From Chitinophaga pinensis (GTDB lineage: Bacteria; Bacteroidota; Bacteroidia; Chitinophagales; Chitinophagaceae): DNA of 64,000 nucleotides. Position 1 is the first letter of the stretch; each line of letters opens with the position of its first letter. The notes beneath the pieces were generated by a model. It did no database searches, was not told the DNA's origin, and saw only the letters and a program-made list of their open reading frames with translations. The stretch is from contig LR632930.1 in the NCBI GenBank assembly GCA_902167325.1, positions 806,001 through 870,000 of the forward strand, read 5' to 3'. Below, in pieces: positions 51,874 to 58,234 of the stretch. Made by a program: the position numbers and the translations under genes.

Positions 51874-53547
51874 TTACTCCTGATCGCCGATCAGCACTCC
51901 GGAAACATTCCAGAAACTGAAGCTGCCGCCTTCGGGCTTACCCAGCGGTATCGTTACCTGGATGGTATGTTTGCCCGGTGTGAGCTGTGGCAAAGGTACA
52001 TCAACCGGCAATGTTAATGTACCAGGGCACCAGTTGGAACGGCTCAGGTCCGATGAGGAAAGGCCATTGCCGAAGTTGCCCGATGCGGGGTTGAGCAGGC
52101 GGTAAGTAGCACAATCTTCTCTCCACGGGAAGAAATGATATGCACGCTGCCCGTCTACAAATATTTCATTGAGCTTGGGATTAAACTCATCGCCGCCGCC
52201 CCAGCCGCCATGGCCGGTTGTAATGTAGCGAAGCTTGAGGTTTTTCACACCCTGTGGTACATTCACCGTTACCGTCAGAGAATCCTGGTCGAAGAGCGTG
52301 GCATATTCCTGCCCCGCCATTTCCATCACATTGGTGGAGTTAAACACAGGCTGTACCCATTTCTTAGGCTCAGGCCGGCCTTCGCCGCCATCATACCCGG
52401 GGTAATATTTGAAGGAAAGACTGGCTTTGTGGCCGCCTTTATCATAGTTACCAATGTAAACACCGATATAAACATCGCCCTGCAGGCGGGGAGCCAGGTC
52501 GGTAATATCCTGCTTGAACACGGCAGAATCTGCCCAGTCGTATCCTTCGATCTGCACCTGCTTGTTGAACTGGCGAACACCGAATGGGGTGAAGAAGCGC
52601 ATTACTTCGAGGGGTGCATTGTAATCGTCTGTAGAAACATAACCCTGATAAGTTTTCCCGTTGCGACCTTTGAAGGAGGGCAATACGCCGGCACCTTTCT
52701 CCAGCCCTTCCAGGAAGCTGCGGGCTTTGTCTGCCGGGATTACGAATACAGAACCTGTGCGGTCATATGCATCGCCATTGGAATATTGGACCAGTTCTGC
52801 AAAGAGGCGCTGGCCGCCTTTCACTGCGGGGAGGTTTACTTTTTTCAGTATTACGGTGCCCCCGGCGAAATGGTAGGTCGCATTCAGCGGATAGCCGGAA
52901 GGGTTATCGATCTTATTGCCCCAGCTGATTTGCTCCTGTTCGAAGATGGGCAGTATAGCGTACCGGCTGTCTATCACCTGGCGCTGATAAGCGGGTTCCG
53001 ACACAAGTTTACCCCAGGATGCAGGCCATTTCAGTTCATCATTGGTTACTTTCCGGTATTCTACTTTTTTAGCGAAGGTTTCGCTGTTACCGTTGCGGAC
53101 GATCTTGAGGATAAGGCCCAGCCCCGGTGCAATGGAGATCTGCGGGCTTCCCTTGATGGAAAGGGCATCTGTATACCAGATCTCGATGGTGTTAGAGCGG
53201 ATGATGGCTTTTGCCTTTTTGCAGGGGATGCCAGCCACCGTATCAATACCCGGGAGAAGCTCCGGTTTTACGTATTCCCCGAAAGGTTTCTTCAGTGTAA
53301 AAGTGTTGCCTTTCCCTTGAAGCAGCTGATACGTTGCCTTGTCTGCATAGCTGAGAAATTGCAGTTCCGTTTGCCGCCCGTTGGGGACCACGGTAACGCG
53401 CCTGCCCTGAATGAGGAGGGTTTGTTCGCCACGGCCTTCTTTTCCGTTGTTACGGAAACCGTAGGTCACCACGGCGTCTGTCTGCTGCGCAGTTGCGGAA
53501 ATACCCGCCAGCGCCAGCGTGCATCCGATGAAAAATCCTTTAATCAT
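51874..53547 (-). CDS. GLPGLI-like domain plus PNGase F-like C-terminal half, secreted
   Basis: 557 residues with a signal peptide (1-20). The N-terminal part (about 20-175: YGFRNNGKEGRGEQTLLIQG ... IEIWYTDALSIKGSPQ) resembles the GLPGLI-type beta proteins of Bacteroidota. The rest has the PNGase F barrel motifs: TTGHGGWGGGDEF, FFPWREDCATYRLLNP and SDLSRSNWCPG. PNGase F cleaves the amide bond between Asn and the first sugar of N-glycans. The two Cys of the WREDC and NWCPG parts are kept. Whether the catalytic acids are all present I cannot say without an alignment. A promoter-like element lies upstream. Confidence 0.8.
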   Translation of the reverse strand: MIKGFFIGCTLALAGISATAQQTDAVVTYGFRNNGKEGRGEQTLLIQGRRVTVVPNGRQTELQFLSYADKATYQLLQGKGNTFTLKKPFGEYVKPELLPGIDTVAGIPCKKAKAIIRSNTIEIWYTDALSIKGSPQISIAPGLGLILKIVRNGNSETFAKKVEYRKVTNDELKWPASWGKLVSEPAYQRQVIDSRYAILPIFEQEQISWGNKIDNPSGYPLNATYHFAGGTVILKKVNLPAVKGGQRLFAELVQYSNGDAYDRTGSVFVIPADKARSFLEGLEKGAGVLPSFKGRNGKTYQGYVSTDDYNAPLEVMRFFTPFGVRQFNKQVQIEGYDWADSAVFKQDITDLAPRLQGDVYIGVYIGNYDKGGHKASLSFKYYPGYDGGEGRPEPKKWVQPVFNSTNVMEMAGQEYATLFDQDSLTVTVNVPQGVKNLKLRYITTGHGGWGGGDEFNPKLNEIFVDGQRAYHFFPWREDCATYRLLNPASGNFGNGLSSSDLSRSNWCPGTLTLPVDVPLPQLTPGKHTIQVTIPLGKPEGGSFSFWNVSGVLIGDQE

Positions 53548-53582
53548 TATTCACTGTTTGATGGTGCAAATGTGCAAAGCCC

Positions 53583-53590
53583 CAAATCTA
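53583..53590 (-). promoter_or_regulatory. Probable -7 element of the PNGase F-like gene
   Basis: On the minus strand TAGATTTG matches TAnnTTTG exactly, 35 bases before the start codon at 53547. Confidence 0.45.
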
Positions 53591-53660
53591 CACAACAAAA
53601 CGAAAAACGGGGCATCTGCATGATGAAAGTAGACAGGTAAGGATATGTGGCCAAATGAAA

Positions 53661-53702
53661 TAGCCGTTTTGGCCGCTTTTGGCCGTTTTGGAATGTTTTT
53701 TT
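53661..53702. repeat. About 10-bp phased repeat (GCCGTTTTG type)
   Basis: AGCCGTTTT, GGCCGCTTTT, GGCCGTTTTG follow each other with T runs starting at 53667, 53677, 53686 and 53696. The phased T tracts should bend DNA. It directly adjoins the 11-bp array that begins at 53713. Confidence 0.6.
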
Positions 53703-53712
53703 GCTTTGATTC

Positions 53713-53822
53713 CTGCCTCTTGACTGCCTTGTTACTGCCTTTGGGCTGCCTCCTTACTGGGTCTAGACTGCCTGTACACTGCCTTTAGACTGCCTCTACA
53801 ATACGAGTTGACTGCCTTTTTC
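53713..53822. repeat. Tandem array of ten 11-bp units, consensus CTGCCTNNNNN
   Basis: CTGCCT (or CTGGGT in unit 5) begins at 53713, 53724, 53735, 53746, 53757, 53768, 53779, 53790 and 53812; the slot at 53801 is filled by a degenerate unit ATACGAGTTGA. The phase is exactly 11 throughout. The last five positions of the unit vary but often end in A or GA, so the usual context is (G/C/T)ACTGCCT. It lies between the promoter region of the PNGase F-like gene and the terminator of nfu. Confidence 0.85.
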
Positions 53823-53830
53823 AGTAAATA

Positions 53831-53865
53831 GCAAAGGGGCCGCCTCTGTATGAGACGGCCCCTTT
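53831..53865 (-). terminator. Terminator of the nfu gene
   Basis: Stem AAAGGGGCCG (53832-53841) / CGGCCCCTTT (53855-53864). It is nearly identical in design to the terminator at 35262-35297 and contains GAGACGGC. Confidence 0.75.
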
Positions 53866-53891
53866 AACACTATCATTCACTCAACTATGGC

Positions 53892-54473
53892 TTATTCAGT
53901 TTCGGCAACCACTTCCTTTACTTCAGGGATCATGCGTTTCATGATTCCTTCGATACCGGATTTAAGGGTAATCATGGAAGACGGGCAACCTGAGCAGGAA
54001 CCCTGCAGGATTACCGTAACCACGCCATCTTCGTAGTTTTTGAACTGGATGGCGCCGCCGTCCATTTCAACAGCAGGCTTCACGGCGTTTTCCAGCAGTT
54101 CTTTGATCCGCTGTACCACGTCGCTTTCGTCGCCGCTCATAACCGGAGCCGCTTTAATTTCATCTTCGTTGATCACCGCACGGTTATCTTCCAGGTATTC
54201 TTTGAGGAACTGGCGGATGGTGGGGATCACGTCTGCCCAATCAGTATCGTTAGTTTTCGAGAGCGTTACGAAGTTACTCGCGATGAAAACGCCACGGATG
54301 AAGGGGAAAGTGAAGAGTTCGGCTGCGAGTGGGCTCGGGCCGGTGCTGGCTGCATCGGGAAAATCGATGGATTTATTCGGATACAGGAGCTTGTTCGCCA
54401 CAAACTTCATCGTTTCCGGATTCGGCGTCATTTCCGTATAGATACTGATGATGGGATTTCCTGTTTTGATCAT
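53892..54473 (-). CDS. NFU-type iron-sulfur scaffold protein
   Basis: 193 residues. The N-terminal Nfu domain (TPNPETMKFVANKLL ... SPLAAELFTFPFIRGVFI) is followed by the NifU-type C-terminal domain with VEMDGGAIQF and CSGCPSS, in which Cys160 and Cys163 bind the [4Fe-4S] cluster transferred to target enzymes. The two-domain order is that of Nfu1/NfuA-like proteins in bacteria and mitochondria. Cytosolic. suf genes are not in the window. It may serve enzymes with clusters such as glutamate synthase. Confidence 0.95.
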   Translation of the reverse strand: MIKTGNPIISIYTEMTPNPETMKFVANKLLYPNKSIDFPDAASTGPSPLAAELFTFPFIRGVFIASNFVTLSKTNDTDWADVIPTIRQFLKEYLEDNRAVINEDEIKAAPVMSGDESDVVQRIKELLENAVKPAVEMDGGAIQFKNYEDGVVTVILQGSCSGCPSSMITLKSGIEGIMKRMIPEVKEVVAETE

Positions 54474-54496
54474 TTTTAGTCCAATTTTATCTCCTG

Positions 54497-54504
54497 CAAA
54501 ATTA
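54497..54504 (-). promoter_or_regulatory. Probable -7 element of the nfu gene
   Basis: On the minus strand TAATTTTG matches TAnnTTTG exactly, 23 bases before the start codon at 54473. Confidence 0.45.
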
Positions 54505-54556
54505 ACAAAATTTGGCGAGAATGCCCGGCCGAACTTGTATCCTCAGGAAACAGGCA

Positions 54557-54564
54557 TATTTTTG
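54557..54564 (+). promoter_or_regulatory. Probable -7 element of mgsA
   Basis: TATTTTTG is an exact TAnnTTTG match ending four bases before the ATG at 54569, so a leaderless transcript is likely. Confidence 0.5.
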
Positions 54565-54568
54565 CAAT

Positions 54569-55021
54569 ATGTTACAGACTAAAACCCTGCAGGCCCGCAA
54601 AAGGATTGCACTGATCGCGCACGACCACAAGAAAGCGGAACTGCTGGAATGGGCGGTGTATAACAAAACGGTGCTCGCGCGCCACGAATTATACGCCACC
54701 GGCACCACGGGAAAGATCATAGAAGAAGCGCTGGACGTTTCCGTTCGCAAGCTGCTTAGCGGCCCGCTCGGTGGTGATCAGCAGATCGGTGCGGCCGTAG
54801 CTGAAGGGCGTATCGATGTGATCATCTTTTTTTGGGACCCCATGGAGGCGCTGCCCCATGATCCGGATATCAAGGCCTTGTTGCGACTGGGTGTGGTTTG
54901 GAATATTCCTATGGCCAGCAACCGGGCCTCGGCAGATTTCCTCATGACCTCGCCACTTATGCACCAGGAGTACACCGTAATTCTGCCAGACTACAGCCAA
55001 TACCTTGGCCGGAAAGTGTAA
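54569..55021 (+). CDS. mgsA: Methylglyoxal synthase
   Basis: 150 residues. It converts dihydroxyacetone phosphate to methylglyoxal and phosphate, a bypass of lower glycolysis under phosphate limitation. Motifs are IALIAHDHKK near the N-terminus, TGTTGKII, SGPLGGDQQIGA with the catalytic Asp, FFWDPMEALPHDPD and NRASADF. The frame is open from 54512 but the ATG at 54569 is the family start. Divergent from nfu. No recognisable terminator lies between its stop and the convergent DUF3500 gene; instead a repeat array fills that gap. Confidence 0.97.
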   Translation: MLQTKTLQARKRIALIAHDHKKAELLEWAVYNKTVLARHELYATGTTGKIIEEALDVSVRKLLSGPLGGDQQIGAAVAEGRIDVIIFFWDPMEALPHDPDIKALLRLGVVWNIPMASNRASADFLMTSPLMHQEYTVILPDYSQYLGRKV

Positions 55022-55109
55022 AAGCCGGGCTTGTCTGAAAAACGCTTCTTAAGTATCTGTAAATCAACCGATACTACCTTGTCGTCTATAATGTCCAAAA
55101 AAAGGATGC

Positions 55110-55252
55110 AGCGCGATTACAGTACGGTTACAGTAAGGATAGCGTATAGATAGCGTACGATTACAGCGCTATACCAGCGCTATACCAGCGCGATTACAGC
55201 GCAATTAGAGCGCGATTAGAGCGCAATTACAGCGCGATTAGCGCGCGACATA
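55110..55252. repeat. Tandem array of twelve to thirteen 11-bp units, consensus AGCGCGATTAC
   Basis: Units start at 55110, 55121, 55132, 55143, 55154, 55165, 55176, 55187, 55198, 55209, 55220, 55231 and 55242, exactly 11 apart. Examples are AGCGCGATTAC (55110, 55187), AGCGCTATACC (55165, 55176), AGCGCAATTAG (55198) and AGCGCGATTAG (55209, 55231). The first units and the last one are degenerate. No spacer separates units, so it is not CRISPR. The array fills most of the 275-base gap between the convergent mgsA and DUF3500 genes. Confidence 0.9.
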
Positions 55253-55296
55253 AATCCGGTTACTATCTGAAGTCGCTCCTTTCAGTTCATTGATTT

Positions 55297-56304
55297 TCAA
55301 TGGTGTGCGGTTTTATAATGCTCCTTCAGGGCATCGTCCCCAAAATCATTTTTCAGCTCTCTGAACACCGAATGCACATGGTTCCCGTTGTTTTGCGTAT
55401 TGTCATACTCGATCAGGAAGGTAGGTCCCTGAATGCGGTAGTAATGCCCTTCCCCCCATACTTTTCCGCCTGCCCAGGCAAAACGGATGTTCACAAAGCC
55501 TGCTGATTCAATCTCTTTCCATAAAATGTCCTTCATCAGCCGGGTGTACCGGCCAATATAAACATCTATCAGCTCCCGGAGCTGCCGCTGCTGCGCGGGC
55601 TTCAGATCCTGCCAGGCTATCCCCGGTGGCTCCAGCTGCCAGGCATTCCGTTTGTTTCCAGTGATGATATCAGCCGGAGCCTTCCCGGACACTACGGCCG
55701 CCTGTTCCTGAGATGCGCTCAAACCATTCACCAACGCAAAGGCAAGTGTGGTTTCTTCCTTCAGCAGCTGATGCCCTTTGGCCGGGCCTTCCGGTACAAT
55801 TGCCGGATTGGCGCCGAGGAATCCCGGGGCAGCCGATAACACTTGTCCTTTGTAAATAGTAAAGTTGAGCGAAACATGATGCCCTTCCATCCGGAGGCCC
55901 CAGGGCGCTTTGCCGTCCGGCTTCCCGAACACGGCGAAATAAAAGTTCCCGGAATCACGGTAAGTATCATTGATTGGCCGCTTCTCCACTTCCCGTAAGA
56001 TGGACTCCAGCGCTACAACGCCCTTTGCTTTACGGGCGCCTTCTGCACTAAGACAGAGATTTATCAATGCAAATGCCTGCTTTTGTTGCTGTGCCGTCAT
56101 CTCTTTCAGCCTGATCCCAAACCGATCCTTCGGCACAAAATGCCAATTCGTTCTTTCTTCAGCATCAAAGCTGGCGGTCATCTTAGCAGATTTCTCAGGA
56201 CCCAGTTCAGCGAGTAATGCGGTAGCTGCGCGCTCCGGCGTTTGTGAACGGGCAGATGGCATCATGATAAGTAAAAGAAGTGCTGGTAGCAGAAGCGTTT
56301 TCAT
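55297..56304 (-). CDS. DUF3500 family secreted protein
   Basis: 335 residues with a signal peptide (1-20, ending ARSQ). The block NFYFAVFGKPDGKAPWGLRMEGHHVSLNFTI is the hallmark of DUF3500, and the end of the chain has FLIEYDNTQNNGNHVHSVFRE. The conserved His residues (GHHVS and NHVHS) suggest a metal or heme site, but the family's role is not known. It is exported and stands alone; the gap downstream carries an 11-bp repeat array, upstream the gene is divergent from a GH10-like gene. Confidence 0.88.
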   Translation of the reverse strand: MKTLLLPALLLLIMMPSARSQTPERAATALLAELGPEKSAKMTASFDAEERTNWHFVPKDRFGIRLKEMTAQQQKQAFALINLCLSAEGARKAKGVVALESILREVEKRPINDTYRDSGNFYFAVFGKPDGKAPWGLRMEGHHVSLNFTIYKGQVLSAAPGFLGANPAIVPEGPAKGHQLLKEETTLAFALVNGLSASQEQAAVVSGKAPADIITGNKRNAWQLEPPGIAWQDLKPAQQRQLRELIDVYIGRYTRLMKDILWKEIESAGFVNIRFAWAGGKVWGEGHYYRIQGPTFLIEYDNTQNNGNHVHSVFRELKNDFGDDALKEHYKTAHH

Positions 56305-56402
56305 ATGCGTGGATTCTTCTTACAAAATACAAATCCTTCCTGCATTTGGGATTTGCCTACCGGAACTTTATTTTCGCAGTTTACGGTAAACCGAAACAGG
56401 AA

Positions 56403-57944
56403 ATGGTGAAGTACATATTGACCGGATTATTGCTGTTCGGCGGCCTGCTGCCCCCCACAAAGGCGCAATTGCCTCCCAAACGGGAGTTCAGGGCTGTCTG
56501 GATATCCACGATATCAAACATCGACTGGCCCTCCCGAAAAGGATTGCCGCCCGAACAACAGCGCGAGGAATTTATCGACCTGCTGGATTTCCATCAGCGG
56601 AATGGCATGAACGCCATCATTTTTCAGGTGAGGCCTGCCGCAGATGCTTTCTACCCTTCTCCCTTCGAGCCGTGGAGCGAATATCTCACCGGAAAGCAGG
56701 GCCAGCCTCCTATTCCATATTATGATCCGCTGGAATTCATGATTACGGAAACGCACAAACGCGGGATGGAGTTCCACGCCTGGTTTAACCCTTATCGTGC
56801 CGTTGCCAACATCCGTGGCAGCAGTGTGGCAGACAATCATATCTCCCGCACCCGGCCCCAGTGGTTTGTCACCTACGGCGATAAAAAGTATTTCGATCCC
56901 GGCATACCCGAAGTCCGCTCCTATGTTACCGAACTTATCCGTGATGTGGTAAAACGATATGATATAGACGCCGTGCATTTCGATGATTATTTCTATCCTT
57001 ACCGCATCCCCGGCCGCGACTTCCCCGACCAGGGTTCGTACCGCCTTTACAATAAAGGCCGTGGCCTCGACGAATGGAGACGGTTTAATGTAGACACCAT
57101 CATCCAGATGCTCAGCAGCACCATTAAGGAAACCAAGCCATGGGTAAAGTTCGGGATCAGTCCATTCGGTGTATGGCGCAATCAGGATAAAGATTTCCAG
57201 GGTTCCCCTACCCGTGCCGGCGTCACTAACTACGACGATCTTTATGCCGATGTGATCAAATGGCAGCGCCTCGGCTGGATCGATTACCTCACCCCGCAGC
57301 TCTACTGGGAGTTCGGGCACCGCCTTGTTGCGTATGAAGTATTGGTAAACTGGTGGTCGAAGCACGCTTACGGCCGCCACATGTACATTGGCCATGGCAC
57401 CTACCGCATCGGCAGCAGCGCTGCCTGGAGAAATCCACGTGAACTGCCTAACCAGGTGCTGGCTACGCGTGCGTTCCAGACCATCCACGGCAGTGTTTTC
57501 TTCAGCAGCCGGTCTTTCAACGGCAATCCCCTCGGCATAAACGACTCCCTCCATAACCATTTATACCGGTACCCTGCACTGCTCCCTACTTCGCCCTGGC
57601 TCGACGACGTGGCTCCTAAGGCTCCCTATTTTACTGATGCTTTCGAAAAGGCCGGCGGACTGGAAATACGGTGGGCGGATGACGATACCACGCAGCAGAC
57701 GCGGAGTTATGTATTATATAAGTTTGAAGAAGGGCAGGTCGTAAATGTGAACGATCCTACTAAGATCCTGTCGATTGTTCAGCAGATGCCGGACCCTGTG
57801 TTCATTGACAGATCATATATTAAAGGGCGCAACTATATTTATATCGTTACGGCATTGGACCGTATGCACAACGAGAGCATGATCAGTGATCCTTTGCGGG
57901 TTGAATCCGCTAATGGGTCCGTCCACTTTGAGTTTGCGCCATAG
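56403..57944 (+). CDS. GH10-like secreted glycoside hydrolase (GHL10, DUF187 type)
   Basis: 513 residues with a signal peptide (1-20, ending TKAQ). The domain begins REFRAVWISTISNIDWPSR, followed by QVRPAADAFYPS and AWFNPYRA, then DAVHFDDYFYP with likely catalytic acids, and KFGISPFGVWR. This is the family 10-like hydrolase group typified by YngK, thought to act on polysaccharides or peptidoglycan-related glycans. A C-terminal part (about 415-513) resembles a fibronectin-like domain (YIVTALDRMHNESMIS). The frame opens at 56280 but the ATG at 56403 starts directly with the signal peptide. Confidence 0.92.
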   Translation: MVKYILTGLLLFGGLLPPTKAQLPPKREFRAVWISTISNIDWPSRKGLPPEQQREEFIDLLDFHQRNGMNAIIFQVRPAADAFYPSPFEPWSEYLTGKQGQPPIPYYDPLEFMITETHKRGMEFHAWFNPYRAVANIRGSSVADNHISRTRPQWFVTYGDKKYFDPGIPEVRSYVTELIRDVVKRYDIDAVHFDDYFYPYRIPGRDFPDQGSYRLYNKGRGLDEWRRFNVDTIIQMLSSTIKETKPWVKFGISPFGVWRNQDKDFQGSPTRAGVTNYDDLYADVIKWQRLGWIDYLTPQLYWEFGHRLVAYEVLVNWWSKHAYGRHMYIGHGTYRIGSSAAWRNPRELPNQVLATRAFQTIHGSVFFSSRSFNGNPLGINDSLHNHLYRYPALLPTSPWLDDVAPKAPYFTDAFEKAGGLEIRWADDDTTQQTRSYVLYKFEEGQVVNVNDPTKILSIVQQMPDPVFIDRSYIKGRNYIYIVTALDRMHNESMISDPLRVESANGSVHFEFAP

Positions 57945-57973
57945 GCATTGTTGTTTTTACACAAGTTATTCAC

Positions 57974-58000
57974 GGCCGGGGTGTACCCCCGGCCTTTTTT
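57974..58000 (+). terminator. Terminator of the GH10-like gene
   Basis: Stem GGCCGGGG (57974-57981) / CCCCGGCC (57987-57994) followed by T6 on the plus strand. The remaining part of the gap to gltB (58001-58234) is A/T-rich leader DNA without a feature that I can name. Confidence 0.88.
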
Positions 58001-58234
58001 ATGAACCGTCCTGCCCCTGCCCGGGGTTCAATTTTTATGTTTATCAAATGAAAGACCTGCCGATTTTAAATTTTTCTAAATTTTCGGGCATTAATCAAAC
58101 TTTCTGTAAAATAAACCGCATTCCTTTAGTATCTTTAAACCGTTCCCAAAGCAAAATACGGTGCATAAGCCAGGGCTTAGATGCTTGTGGGCGTAGTGTA
58201 TCTGATCAAGGATAAAAGGAAAATTTAACAGCCA

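Noticed and set aside
52135-53640. 501-codon open frame antisense to the PNGase F-like gene
   Set aside because: The minus-strand gene has a signal peptide and family motifs; the plus-strand product has none and its length reflects codon bias.
55110-55252. CRISPR array
   Set aside because: Units are 11 bp with no unique spacers, and there are no cas genes in the window.
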